DNA of 64,000 nucleotides from an uncultured bacterium (GCA_937905825.1 CALCXM010000082.1:62001-126000); one strand, 5' to 3'. Numbered from the stretch's first letter, positions 16,215 to 26,111 are shown. The notes: generated by a model from the letters alone, not told the origin. Numbers and translations are program-made.

Positions 16215-18032
16215 ATGACTCAAACCACCCGCACCGGAGCCGAAGCTGTTCGTTGGGATCTCACGGACATCTACGCGAACGCCGCAGACCCGCGCATTGA
16301 CGAGGACCTGAAGACGCTCGTTCAAATGGCCAAGCAGTTCGAGGCACGCCACCGGGGCAGCCTGGCAACGACCCTCGGGGATGCCCTGGTGCTCGACGCC
16401 GAGATCGATTGCCTCTCGAGCCGCCTGTTGGTGTTCCTGTTCCTGACCAGCAGCCTGGACGCCGGCGACCAGCTCGTGCAAAAGCGTTTGGGCCAAGTGC
16501 AAGAGACCTGGAGCCGCGCCAGTGCGGACCACATGAACTTCTTCGACCACGAGTTGGTGGCGATTCCCGAGGACGTCTACGCGGGCCTCGTGGCGGGCGA
16601 TGAACGGGTCGCGCACCACAAGCCGACCCTCGATCACATGCGCGCCAACCGCGCGTTCCTGCTCGCGGAAGAAGTCGAGCGCGCCCTGACCCTGCGCGCA
16701 CCCTTCGGGCCCAGCGAATGGTCCAACTACATGGACGAGGCCGCTTCGGAGCTGCGTTTCGATTTCGAGAACAAGCCTCAAACCTTGACGGAGATCCTGC
16801 ACTGCATCAGCTCAGGCAAAGACGGTGAGCGTCGAGCGGCAGCCCTTGAGTGTCTCTCCAGGACCCTCAGCAGCAGTCAGTACGACAAGCTGATGGCACG
16901 CATCCTGAACGTGATCCTAGGGGCCAAGGGCACCGAGGACGGCGAGCGCGGATACCCCTCGCCCATGAGCGCGCGCAACATCTCGAACCAGGTGGACGAT
17001 GCCACCGTGGAAGCCTTGCACGCCGCGGTTGCGACCGAAGGCGCCGCCGCCGCCAAGCGCTACTACCGCTTGCTCTCGGCGCACCTAGGCAAGTCTCCCT
17101 TGCGCTGGTCCGATCGTCTAGCGGATCTGCCCTTTGCGGACGATCGAGTGGTGACCTGGGACGAGTGCGTGGAAACCGTGCTGAACGCTTATGGCTCTTT
17201 CTCGCCGACCCTGCGCGCTTTGGTGGAGGGCATGCTGGAGAAGAACTGGATCGACGCGCCCCCCGCAGCCAAGAAGCGCGGCGGTGCCTTCAATTACTCG
17301 ATCGTGATGCCCGGCGGCGAGTCACGCTCCTACAACCTCTTGAACTTTCAGGGCACGGTCAAAGACGTCATGACCATGGCCCACGAGGCCGGTCACGGAG
17401 TCCACGGCATGCTGGCCGGCGAGGCCCAAGGGGTCCTCCAGTTCCGCGCGCCCACGGCCTATGCGGAGACCGCGTCCATCTTTGGCGAGATGACCACCTT
17501 TCAGTACCTGCTCGCCAAGACAGAAACCGACGAGCAGCGCCTTGCTCTGCTCATGAACAAGTGCGCCGATCACTTGGGTTCGGTGGTGCGCCAGATCTCC
17601 ATGTCGAACTTCGAACGCAGCATTCACGGCCAGCGCGCCCAGGGCAAGTTGACCGTGGAGGACTACAACGCCGCTTGGATGAAGGCCACCGCAGACTTCT
17701 TCGGCAAAGAGGGCGAGCTGTTCACCTACGAGAACGCAGACAACATGTGGTCCTACGTCTCGCACTTCACTCGGCCTTTCTACGTCTACTCTTACGCCTT
17801 CGGTGAGCTCTTCACCCAAGGCCTGTTCGCCGTGAAGGACAGCTTCGGCGACAAGTTCGAGGGCATGTACCTCGACCTCCTACGCGCCGGCGGCAGCAAG
17901 AGCGCCGTAGAACTCATGCAACCCTTCGGCCTCGACCCCCGCGACCCCGACTTCTGGACCCGTGGCATCCGAGGCAGCATCCACACCTGGCTCGACGAAG
18001 CCGAAACCATCTCCAAACGCATGGGCGTTTGA
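16215..18032 (+). CDS. pepF: Oligoendopeptidase F family zinc metallopeptidase (M3B)
   Basis: A 605-residue cytosolic peptidase that degrades short peptides. The zinc site is HEAGH (residues 390-394), with Glu418 in AETASIFGEM as the third ligand. The N-terminal helical lid and the C-terminal stretch with the VSHFTRPFYVYSYAFGEL segment match the PepF family. Several upstream in-frame starts exist; ATG 16215 (MTQTTRTGAE) is preferred because the conserved RWDLTDIY segment follows at once and the preceding 60 codons look non-coding. ATG 16182 would add 11 residues. It is convergent with the tethered sigma factor gene. Confidence 0.93.
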   Translation: MTQTTRTGAEAVRWDLTDIYANAADPRIDEDLKTLVQMAKQFEARHRGSLATTLGDALVLDAEIDCLSSRLLVFLFLTSSLDAGDQLVQKRLGQVQETWSRASADHMNFFDHELVAIPEDVYAGLVAGDERVAHHKPTLDHMRANRAFLLAEEVERALTLRAPFGPSEWSNYMDEAASELRFDFENKPQTLTEILHCISSGKDGERRAAALECLSRTLSSSQYDKLMARILNVILGAKGTEDGERGYPSPMSARNISNQVDDATVEALHAAVATEGAAAAKRYYRLLSAHLGKSPLRWSDRLADLPFADDRVVTWDECVETVLNAYGSFSPTLRALVEGMLEKNWIDAPPAAKKRGGAFNYSIVMPGGESRSYNLLNFQGTVKDVMTMAHEAGHGVHGMLAGEAQGVLQFRAPTAYAETASIFGEMTTFQYLLAKTETDEQRLALLMNKCADHLGSVVRQISMSNFERSIHGQRAQGKLTVEDYNAAWMKATADFFGKEGELFTYENADNMWSYVSHFTRPFYVYSYAFGELFTQGLFAVKDSFGDKFEGMYLDLLRAGGSKSAVELMQPFGLDPRDPDFWTRGIRGSIHTWLDEAETISKRMGV

Positions 18033-18129
18033 GGGGAGCGCCGACGCAGAGGCGCCCTGCGAACCAGTGGCGTTCTGTGTTCCCGCGGCGGAGGGGCGTG
18101 GCTCTCTACTCGATCCGTTTCTGCGCGCG

Positions 18130-20676
18130 CTACTTCGCTGTGAGTTGAAGGCTCACTTCGGGTGTCTCACCACGCACGGCTAGGAATTCGACGTCCGCCG
18201 TTGGTTCATAGCCATCCATGCTGAAGCCCTCAAGCACGTAGCGCCCGGGTTGGGTCAGGCTTAGGATCCCCGCACCTTCCTCAGTGGCGTATCTCCTTAG
18301 GTGTCCGTGCTTCGAATGAATCGAGTGCCTTACGGTGGGCATCCACCCCTCCCGGATGGCGACCCGCGAATCACCAGCGTGAAGCGTGATGCGAACGGAG
18401 TGCACGCGTTCGAGCGTGTAGGAAAAAGTATTGAGCCCGTCTTCGAGCGTGACTGCCTCAATGATAGGACTGAATTCAGGCTCATTAAAGAAGAGCATCA
18501 CGTTCCCCTTTGGGGCTCGAAATTCAAAGCGGCCAGCCTGCTCGTTGCGCGCGGCGAACTGAATCAAACCGCCATCCCTTGGAGGACCCTTCTTCCAAGC
18601 GAGTCGTCCTTCGATCAGCCGCCCCTTGGCTCGATCAAGCACCACGACCTGAACCAGGACAGGCACCCCGACCGTCAACCGCAAATCGCGCTCACCTTCA
18701 GGCCTGACTTCCACCAGGATCGACGTGTCAATCAGATTCTTGAGCTGTTCGTCGTCCACACCGACGGTGTACGCGCCGGTTTGCACAGGGCCGAAGTCGA
18801 ACCTGTAGCTCCCCGCAAGTCCCTCGATGGGGGTGAGCTGGTCCTGGGACAAGACAAGGTGAGAGCGACTCTCCATCAATCCGGCATCGTTCAGTCGAGC
18901 GAAGACAAAAATCTCCCGGCACTCCCACGCGGGAGGGACGCTCACAACGCCACTCAACTGCGCGAGGATGGCCTCTGGCAAGTGCTCTGGCTCGAGGGTT
19001 ACACTCCTGTCGTCCCCTGGGCGAATCTCCATCACGCTCTCGCTGAGCACCCTCTTCTCTGAGTGCGGGGCGCCAATCTCTACGCGGATGCTGTACGACC
19101 CCGAGGGCAAGTCCTGAAACTGGAAGAGCATCTTGTCGCGGACGAGGCTCTCCACGACAAGACGTGAAGCGTGTCCGCTCCGTTCATCCTGAACGTAGAG
19201 GCGCACGCTCGCCGCCTCCCCCTTTGGCGATCCACCCAGGACCTCAACGTGCAACCGAGCAGCGCGCTCCAAGCGAACTTCATGTCTGCCGGATTTCCGC
19301 ATGTCGATATCCACCGGCGTCCACGCGTATCCGGGGCTGTGCACTAGATAGCGCCATGCCCCGTTCGTGGATTGCTGGGGAGTTGCACGAAAGGTCAAGG
19401 GAGAACTATCCCGCTCCAGCACTCGGCGGTCCCACTGCTCGTCTGGTATCAACACTTGGTTGGTAGGCGAGGTCCAGCGGTCCCGCAATTCAACTCGAGC
19501 GAGATGGCTCCCCGACTCCGCGTCCACAACAGAGAGCTCGATGACGGGCATCGGGACGACGCGCAAAACCAGGGGCGTCCCGTCCAACGGGATCCGGTCC
19601 CCGGTGGTTTCTGGCCGCAGCGGCAGGCCATCGAGGGTCATGCCCAACAACTCAAACTCAGCGGGCTTCGACAACTCAAGTTGGAAGTGACCACTCTGTA
19701 CCCCAAAGGACTGCCATCGAGGCTCACCATTCTCCCAAATGCGACTGAACCCCCGGCCGGAGTAGCCCGAGTGCACACTGCCATCCTCGTCGACGCGAAT
19801 CACCTCGCCCCGTACAACACTCCCAATGGCCGCAGGTGCGGGACTCTGTGCGGGTTCCGTTTGCAGCTCCTCACTTTCCAACGCGAGCACAACTTCACGC
19901 CGCTCATGGGACTGTTCCTGCTCAGCGCTCGCGACAACACTGGGCGCCTCGAGCGCGGATCGGCCTTCGCGCATCGCGAGCTCCGGGACCTGCGGCGCGT
20001 CCCGCGCCCCCTCCTTCTGTGACCACAATACGAGAGACCCGACCACCAGCACGGACGCCAGCGCAACACCCAATCCCTTCATCACCAAACCTCCAATCAA
20101 AGGGACCGCCGGCGCCGAGCCAACTACCCCAGGTACTGGCCGTGCATGTGCCAAAGGCACGAGCGCCAAGTTCCAGAATTGCCTGTCCCCAAACTCGCGA
20201 TCGAGCTGCCCGCGCAAAATACCCAAGGCTCGTGCTGTCCTTGAGTGCACCGTTGCCACGGGAACCCCCAGGGTCTGTGCAATCTCCCGTGGCGCCATTC
20301 CTTCGAAGAAGCGCAACAAGACCACGTTCCGTTGCTCCTCGGCGAGCCCATGAACCCGCTCAATCAGCCCGCGCTCGAGCTCGGCGCGACTGGCCACCTC
20401 CTCCACGGAGGGCAATGCCTCCACCCGTGAGGCTTGGTTTTCACGGGACACCCGGTTCCTTGCACCGCGCTGAGACGTCCCCACCAAATTGCGCACCACC
20501 CGCGCTAACCAGGCCCTAGGTGCGCGCGGGACGCTCCGTTCAGTCAAAGCCGCCGCCCAAACTTCTTGGACGATGTCGTCCGTGGTTGCATCATCCAGCA
20601 CCAATCGGCGCGCAAGTCCCCGCACCCATTCCGAATGGGCCAACAACTCTTCCAAGCTTCCTGTATGTGCGTCCAT
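18130..20676 (-). CDS. ECF-type sigma factor fused to a membrane anchor and large extracytoplasmic domain
   Basis: An 848-residue protein. The N-terminus (about 1-165) is a complete ECF sigma factor: region 2 with DDIVQEVWAAAL (about 33-44) and region 4 with LAEEQRNVVLLRFFEGMAPREIAQTLG split over about 111-138, followed by the recognition helix. A Pro/Ala linker leads to a single hydrophobic segment (about 199-220, LASVLVVGSLVLW). The remaining 620 residues are beta-rich and look like a string of carboxypeptidase-regulatory or Ig-like domains outside the membrane. No anti-sigma factor is adjacent. ATG 20676 is chosen over 20691 because GAGGAG lies four bases before it. It is divergent from the kinase gene at 21136. 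Confidence 0.88.
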   Translation of the reverse strand: MDAHTGSLEELLAHSEWVRGLARRLVLDDATTDDIVQEVWAAALTERSVPRAPRAWLARVVRNLVGTSQRGARNRVSRENQASRVEALPSVEEVASRAELERGLIERVHGLAEEQRNVVLLRFFEGMAPREIAQTLGVPVATVHSRTARALGILRGQLDREFGDRQFWNLALVPLAHARPVPGVVGSAPAVPLIGGLVMKGLGVALASVLVVGSLVLWSQKEGARDAPQVPELAMREGRSALEAPSVVASAEQEQSHERREVVLALESEELQTEPAQSPAPAAIGSVVRGEVIRVDEDGSVHSGYSGRGFSRIWENGEPRWQSFGVQSGHFQLELSKPAEFELLGMTLDGLPLRPETTGDRIPLDGTPLVLRVVPMPVIELSVVDAESGSHLARVELRDRWTSPTNQVLIPDEQWDRRVLERDSSPLTFRATPQQSTNGAWRYLVHSPGYAWTPVDIDMRKSGRHEVRLERAARLHVEVLGGSPKGEAASVRLYVQDERSGHASRLVVESLVRDKMLFQFQDLPSGSYSIRVEIGAPHSEKRVLSESVMEIRPGDDRSVTLEPEHLPEAILAQLSGVVSVPPAWECREIFVFARLNDAGLMESRSHLVLSQDQLTPIEGLAGSYRFDFGPVQTGAYTVGVDDEQLKNLIDTSILVEVRPEGERDLRLTVGVPVLVQVVVLDRAKGRLIEGRLAWKKGPPRDGGLIQFAARNEQAGRFEFRAPKGNVMLFFNEPEFSPIIEAVTLEDGLNTFSYTLERVHSVRITLHAGDSRVAIREGWMPTVRHSIHSKHGHLRRYATEEGAGILSLTQPGRYVLEGFSMDGYEPTADVEFLAVRGETPEVSLQLTAK

Positions 20677-21135
20677 CGTGCTCCTCACCATAGCAGTCGC
20701 AGCGCCTGCTGAAACTCACTCAGGCAATCTGGAAATCATTGCAGATGGGGATCGTTTGCTCAGCCGCCCGAAGTCGGTTGGTTGCTGGCCGGACCTGGGG
20801 ATCGCTGAAGAACCAAAACGACCCGAACGACTCCCTGTTCTTGAAGGTGGTGGGGCTTGTGGAATCTTGAAGGGTTCCAAATGCCGCTTGGGAACGGCGC
20901 CGGGACCCGTAGCTTGGTTTTGGCTCGCCATGCGGGACGCGGGGACCTTCAGCAATGGTGGGCGGGTGAGGTCCGCCCCTGGGGCATCTGGTCCCATGCC
21001 CTGCCCGTGGTTCGTCAGGATTGTGGATCCAAAGCATCCGGTGTAGCATGAATCGCAGCGCATCACCGTCGCCGTCCATTGCCAACTCCCGGTTGATCCG
21101 GGCATGAATCGACCATTCGAGAGGAAGGGGGCGAG
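20677..21135. promoter_or_regulatory. 459-base divergent intergenic region between tethered sigma factor and kinase genes
   Basis: No credible gene is found here, although short open frames cross it. It must contain the promoters of both divergent genes. A purine-rich ribosome-binding stretch (GAGGAAGGGGGCGAG) directly precedes the kinase ATG on the plus strand, and GAGGAG precedes the sigma factor ATG on the minus strand. I could not identify convincing -35/-10 or ECF-type promoter pairs by eye. Confidence 0.5.
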
Positions 21136-24100
21136 ATGAAAGGGGATCGAGGGAAACCAACGCTCAGCGAGTTACTCGACGACGCCATTGCAGATGTGGG
21201 GCCTCCCGGGGGAGAGTCGTTTTTTCGATCGCGGGACAATGAGCCCAGTCGTCACCGTTCGGGCTTTGCGTCGGGGACGATCATCGGGGACTTCAAGCTG
21301 CTCTCCATGATCGGACAGGGCGGGATGGGACAGGTCTGGGAAGCCGAGCAGCTGTCCTTGGGCGGACGACGGGTGGCGGTCAAGTTCATCCGGCCTGGTT
21401 TGATCACGAAGCGCAACGGGGAGTACTTCGCCCGGGAAGCGCGGGCCGTGGCGCGCGTCTCGCACCCTGGAATCGTCACGGTCTACGGGGCCGGTGAAAC
21501 GGAAGGAGTCGCTTGGATCGCCATCGAGTTGGTCGAAGGTGGCTGGACCTTGCGCGACATGTTGGATGCTTTCGCTTCTGGCGAGAGTCGTCCGGCCAAC
21601 TACCCCAAGCAAGTTGCGAGGTTTGTTCACGAGCTGGCCGTCGCCGCCCAGGCCGCCCACGACGAAGGCGTGATTCACCGGGACCTGAAACCCCAGAACG
21701 TGCTGGTCACGACGGACAACCGGCCCAAGCTGACGGACTTTGGCCTCGCGCAAATTGTCGGGGAGTCGGCACTCTCCGAGACCGGCGACTTTGCTGGCAC
21801 GTATCTCTACATCAGCCCAGAGCAGATTGCCGCCAAGCGCATGGGGATCGACCACCGCTCGGACATCTTTAGCTTGGGCGTCATCCTCTACGAAATGCTG
21901 GCTTTGGAGCGGCCCTTCCAGGGGAGTTCGACCCACGAGATCGCCCAGCAAGTCTTGACCAAGACGGCCCCCAGCCTGCGCAAGCTGAAGCCCCCGGTCC
22001 CTGACGACCTGGTCGTGATCGCGGAGAAGGCGATGGAGAAGGATCGAGACATGCGCTACGGGAGCATGGCGGCGATGGCGGAGGACTTGAGTCGCTACCT
22101 CTCCAACACGCCGATTCTCGCCAAGCCGCCGAGCCCCCTGCGGCGCTTCTGCATGTGGAGCCGTCGCAATCCGACGCGGACTCTGCTCGGAGCCGCCAGC
22201 CTCTTGGCCGTGGCGACTCTCGCTGCGCTTTCGGTTTTTGGCTACCGGGCCTATCGAGAGCGAGATCTGCTCGCCACGGAACGCACGGAGTTGGTGAGCT
22301 CTGCCAAGCGAGTGTCGGATCTGTCGCTTTCGGTCGAACTGATCGCACTGACCGAGGATGCGAAGCGTCTGGGCAATAGCGCTCCAACCCAAGCGGAGCC
22401 CTTCGAGCACTGGCTTCAGCGGGCGAATGGGCTGATCGCGCGGCGCCCCGATTTTGTTCTGAAGCGCGAAGAGTTGCGCCTCGGAGCCACGGCTCAAGCC
22501 ATCGATGCGATCCCCAAGCAACTCAGCCAGCCAGTGGACCTGGAAATCTCTCGACTGAACGAGGAGCTAGACCGGACCAAACGGGCACTTGCCGTGCGGC
22601 GTGGCGAACGTGCACCTGATCCCATGCCGGACCCGAGCGATCCCGAAGGAGGGGTGGAGGATCCGTCCGGCGCTTCCCAATCGAAGAACTCAAAGCTTTT
22701 GGAGGCCTCCTTGTCCGAGGGGGAAGCCTCCGAACAGCGGGGTGCTCGGCTGATGGAGTTGGCGCGAACTCGATTTGCAGAGGGAGATGACGAGGGCGCA
22801 GCCACCCTGAGCTACGCGGCGCTCGACGCCGTTGGCTTCGAGTCGAGCTTGGTCGAAGGTCAGTACGTAGCCCTCGAAGAGTCCATCGAAGAAGCCACGA
22901 GCCAACGGGGATTGGAACGGGCAGCCGACCGCATCCGCTCCCTCGAGGTCGAGCTAGCCCGTGCGGAATGGAACAGAGAAGAACTCCGCGAGTGGACCTT
23001 TCCGGGCACCAAACAGGGCGTCGATGCGCGTTGGATGCACGACGAACTGACCGAATTGATGGGCCGCATCGATGCCCTCGTGGATCCAAAGACAGGGCTC
23101 GCTGCGCGCGGCGCGAGGAGTCCCGAGTGGGGCTGGAGCATTCCGGACCGCTTGGCCTTTGCCGATCGCCTGCAGGCGGGCTTCGAAAAAGGAGGAGAGT
23201 TCGACCGCCGTTGGCAGCACGCGATGCAGTCGATCCGCGCAACTTACCCGTTCCTCGAGCTCCCCGTTCAGGTTGGATTGGTCCCGCTTCAGAAGAACGG
23301 AAAGAGCGGCTATTGGGAGTTCTGGCACGTCCAGTCCGGCGACGAACCCTTGCGCGATGAAGCGGGGCAACTGGAACTGGACGGGGGCTCTGGACTGGTT
23401 TTCGTGCTGCTCCCCGGGGGCACCTTCTGGATGGGGACCCAAGGGATCAAGGGCCAGCGCAATTTCTCGCCTGCCCACCAGCCGCACGAATCGCCGGTGC
23501 ACCAGGTGCAGCTCTCTGCGTTCTTTCTCTCCAAGTACGAGATGACCCAGGGCCAGTGGATGCGTCTCTCCGGCGAGAACCCAAGTCGCTACAACGCGCA
23601 AGACTACCCAGTTCCCCCGACTCAATTTGGCCAACGGGTCGTGCCGGAGTTTCGTTTGACCAATCCGGTCGAGGAGTTGAGTTGGGTCGATTGCGCGAGG
23701 CTGATCCCGCAGTTTGGGATTCAACTTCCGAGTGAAGCACAGTGGGAATACGGAGCGCGCGGCGGCAGCACAACCGCATGGTGGACGGGGGATGAGCGCA
23801 ACTCACTCATGCTGCGCCGAGCTGCAAACCTAGCCGATCAGTCCGCCAAGGCCCAGGGCATGACGTGGGATGCCATCGCTGACTGGCCGGAGCAAGACGA
23901 CGGGTTTCCCTGGCATGCCTACGTCGATGCCTTCGAGCCCAATGACTTCGGGTTGTACGGCGTCCACGGCAATGTTCGTGAATGGTGCGCGGACGTCTTC
24001 GCTTTGGACTACTACGAGCGGAGTCCAGGCAAAGATCCTCTCAATCTGCTCGGTGCAAGCGATGCGCGGGTTCTGCGCGGGGGTGACTTCACGGCCAGCG

Positions 24101-24198
24101 CCGGTGTCTCCGGCAGCGGATCCCGGGCCGAGTTCAATAAGGATGGATTCATCAACTTCGTTGGGCTGCGCCCAGGGCGATCGGTCGAATTTGAATAG
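21136..24198 (+). CDS. Transmembrane Ser/Thr protein kinase with C-terminal FGE-sulfatase-like domain
   Basis: A 1020-residue receptor-like kinase. The Hanks-type kinase domain (about 52-325) has the glycine loop IGQGGMGQVWEA (59-70), Lys83, HRDLKPQN (181-188), DFG (201-203) and the SPEQ element (about 227-230). A single membrane segment follows at about 348-370, then a long charged helical, partly coiled-coil region (about 371-740). The C-terminus (about 752-1018) is an FGE/SUMF1 fold with PGGTFWMG, EMTQGQW, LPSEAQWEYGARGG, GNVREWCAD and RGGDF. The C-terminal cysteine pair that formylglycine-generating enzymes use is absent, so this domain probably binds a ligand. It precedes the ECF gene at 24300, as in known planctomycete sigma/kinase pairs. 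Confidence 0.94.
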   Translation: MKGDRGKPTLSELLDDAIADVGPPGGESFFRSRDNEPSRHRSGFASGTIIGDFKLLSMIGQGGMGQVWEAEQLSLGGRRVAVKFIRPGLITKRNGEYFAREARAVARVSHPGIVTVYGAGETEGVAWIAIELVEGGWTLRDMLDAFASGESRPANYPKQVARFVHELAVAAQAAHDEGVIHRDLKPQNVLVTTDNRPKLTDFGLAQIVGESALSETGDFAGTYLYISPEQIAAKRMGIDHRSDIFSLGVILYEMLALERPFQGSSTHEIAQQVLTKTAPSLRKLKPPVPDDLVVIAEKAMEKDRDMRYGSMAAMAEDLSRYLSNTPILAKPPSPLRRFCMWSRRNPTRTLLGAASLLAVATLAALSVFGYRAYRERDLLATERTELVSSAKRVSDLSLSVELIALTEDAKRLGNSAPTQAEPFEHWLQRANGLIARRPDFVLKREELRLGATAQAIDAIPKQLSQPVDLEISRLNEELDRTKRALAVRRGERAPDPMPDPSDPEGGVEDPSGASQSKNSKLLEASLSEGEASEQRGARLMELARTRFAEGDDEGAATLSYAALDAVGFESSLVEGQYVALEESIEEATSQRGLERAADRIRSLEVELARAEWNREELREWTFPGTKQGVDARWMHDELTELMGRIDALVDPKTGLAARGARSPEWGWSIPDRLAFADRLQAGFEKGGEFDRRWQHAMQSIRATYPFLELPVQVGLVPLQKNGKSGYWEFWHVQSGDEPLRDEAGQLELDGGSGLVFVLLPGGTFWMGTQGIKGQRNFSPAHQPHESPVHQVQLSAFFLSKYEMTQGQWMRLSGENPSRYNAQDYPVPPTQFGQRVVPEFRLTNPVEELSWVDCARLIPQFGIQLPSEAQWEYGARGGSTTAWWTGDERNSLMLRRAANLADQSAKAQGMTWDAIADWPEQDDGFPWHAYVDAFEPNDFGLYGVHGNVREWCADVFALDYYERSPGKDPLNLLGASDARVLRGGDFTASAGVSGSGSRAEFNKDGFINFVGLRPGRSVEFE

Positions 24199-24299
24199 CC
24201 GGAACCACTGGACGACGAGTCCTGCACTTGTCGAGCGAGGGGCCTCGCTGCTCCTCTCGTTGCGATGCGCGAGCCAGTCGTCGCCTTGAGCAGTCACCA

Positions 24300-24956
24300 A
24301 TGAGCCAAATCCCCGAAGAAACGTTCCTCCTGCTGGAAAAGCACAAGGCCGGTGACCCCGCCGCGATGGACTCCATCCTTGCGCGCTACTATCCGCGTGT
24401 CACACGCATCGTTGGTATCCGCTTGCGAGCTAGAGCGACCCGGCGCGCGGACCTTGCGGACCTCGTCCAACAGACCATGATTCGCGCCATCGGCAGTCTC
24501 GACAATTTCGAGTGGCGCGAAGATGCGCGCCTGATCGATTGGTTTGCGCGCATCGCAGAGCGAGTGGTGCTCTCTGATTTTCGAGATCAGCGAGCTGCCT
24601 GCCGCGACATTGACCGGGAGTCCGATGGTTTCGTCTCGGATGACTCCGCGATCAGTTGCGCCTACTTCGATCCCGTTGCGCAGCAGGACTCTCCATCCAC
24701 CGTGGCCGCGCGCCGCGAGGACCACGATGTGCTCGACGCGTGCCTCGGCGCCCTGACCCACGAGCAGCGTGAGGCGATCCTCTTGCGAGACTTCGCTGGG
24801 GCGAGTTGGGAGACGGTGGCCGCTGAGCTTGAACGGCCGAGCGCCGACGCTGCACGTAAGTTCTACGAACGGGCTCGGCAAGCCCTGAAGGAGCAACTGC
24901 AACTTGTGCGTGGCGAGGACATGGACGAACCACGCACCCCCCAGCCGGATCGCTGA
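24300..24956 (+). CDS. ECF-family RNA polymerase sigma factor
   Basis: A 218-residue soluble sigma factor. Region 2 covers about residues 15-95, including the core-binding LADLVQQTMIRAIGSLDNF stretch. Region 4 (about 148-205) includes LTHEQREAILLRDFAGASWETVAAEL and a HTH ending SADAARKFYERARQAL. The start ATG 24300 is preferred over the longer frame from 24228 because the upstream codons look non-coding. It follows the kinase gene by 101 bases on the same strand. ECF factors next to Ser/Thr kinases are a described arrangement in planctomycetes, where phosphorylation is thought to replace an anti-sigma factor; that regulatory link is inferred here. Confidence 0.92.
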   Translation: MSQIPEETFLLLEKHKAGDPAAMDSILARYYPRVTRIVGIRLRARATRRADLADLVQQTMIRAIGSLDNFEWREDARLIDWFARIAERVVLSDFRDQRAACRDIDRESDGFVSDDSAISCAYFDPVAQQDSPSTVAARREDHDVLDACLGALTHEQREAILLRDFAGASWETVAAELERPSADAARKFYERARQALKEQLQLVRGEDMDEPRTPQPDR

Positions 24957-25031
24957 GGGTCGTGGGGTCCGGCCCAAATCAACCGGGAGGTCGATCTCTC
25001 ACGGCTGGTTTCCAGGAAGGTTGCTGCGCGC

Positions 25032-26111
25032 TTAGTTCCAGGTAACTCGAATCGCCCCGGAGAAGTTGAACTGGCCTCCACAGGGAACTCCCGGGCTGGG
25101 GAACGGATCCCGGAACCAATACTGGTAGTTGATCGATTGGCCGACGGATGCGTTCACACCGAAGCCTGTCTGCGTGACGGAGCCAATGGCGTCAGTGGCG
25201 TTAACCGCGTAGCGCAAGCTGGCATTGCTGCAAAGGAACCCGTCTCCCGCTGGAGCCAAGATCTGGTTGGGTCCTTGAAAGAAGAGCCCGACCCTGTTCG
25301 GGGGGGCTCCCGTGACGTCCAGCACCATGGTGTCGAAAGAGACACTCGGTATGCCCGAGCCAGCGAGTGTCGCTCCAGTCCCGCTGGAGTTGGGGCAACC
25401 TTCGCCGAGACCACTCAGCACTCCGCAAGGGCAAACCCCCGAGGAACCGTCCCCAAAGCAATAGCTGATGCCGGGGAAACTAACCGCGTTGCCATTCAGG
25501 GTCCAACCGCTGAAGCTCCCCGTGTCTCCACCGCCCCAATCATAGATCTTCAAGGTCCACAGGCCGGCCGGACCGCTGATCGCTCCCAAGGGCGTGTTGA
25601 AGATACCGTTGGTTCCACTGACCCAGGTCGTGCCGCCGGAAGCGAAGGACTGGTTGTAGGTCCCCGCGGGGAGCGGCAGCGTTCCACTGGTGCTGGGCAA
25701 GTTGGAACCGGAGCCATCATCGACGAACGTGTAGCTGCCCCCAGTGAAGTCGCCGGAGTAGCCAAAGTTGCTCGGGTTCAAGTACCCGGGCCGCAGCCAG
25801 ACGAGGTGCTCGACCCCGCCCGGATCTTCCAAGGTGGCTTGCGTGTCTCCGATCCAGGTGTGGCTCAGGCCTTGGATCTCGATGGACTGGATACTGATGA
25901 CGGGAACGGGAACGACGACGGTCGCCGTCCCGGGAAACCCAGCTTGCACGGTGTCGTACAGGGCGCCGGTATCCCCGGCGACAAGATTGTCGCCGCCAGT
26001 TCCACTGGTGGGGATCAGGGAGCCGCCTCCCGAGACAGAGAATTGCCCACTGGCTGCAGGAGCGAGTGCGGCGCCAAGGCTCACAAGAAGGATCGTGCTG
26101 ATTCTATTCAC
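25032..26111 (-). CDS. Secreted protein with proprotein-convertase P-like domain and planctomycete C-terminal domain
   Basis: A 359-residue exported protein with a Sec signal peptide (cleavage near residues 20-23, AASGQ). Residues about 30-210 resemble the P/Homo B domain found at the ends of subtilisin-type proteases, notably the LSHTWIGDTQATLEDPGG strand pair and WTLKIYDWGGGDTGSFSGWTL. The last 145 residues carry a Cys-rich CFGDG...CPCG...GCPNSSGTGA segment, a GDGFLC strand and YWFRDP, and end in VTWN. This is the same C-terminal module as in the cupredoxin at 435-1274. Its function is probably adhesion or surface attachment, not catalysis. It is convergent with the ECF gene, with a 75-base gap. 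Confidence 0.82.
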   Translation of the reverse strand: MNRISTILLVSLGAALAPAASGQFSVSGGGSLIPTSGTGGDNLVAGDTGALYDTVQAGFPGTATVVVPVPVISIQSIEIQGLSHTWIGDTQATLEDPGGVEHLVWLRPGYLNPSNFGYSGDFTGGSYTFVDDGSGSNLPSTSGTLPLPAGTYNQSFASGGTTWVSGTNGIFNTPLGAISGPAGLWTLKIYDWGGGDTGSFSGWTLNGNAVSFPGISYCFGDGSSGVCPCGVLSGLGEGCPNSSGTGATLAGSGIPSVSFDTMVLDVTGAPPNRVGLFFQGPNQILAPAGDGFLCSNASLRYAVNATDAIGSVTQTGFGVNASVGQSINYQYWFRDPFPSPGVPCGGQFNFSGAIRVTWN

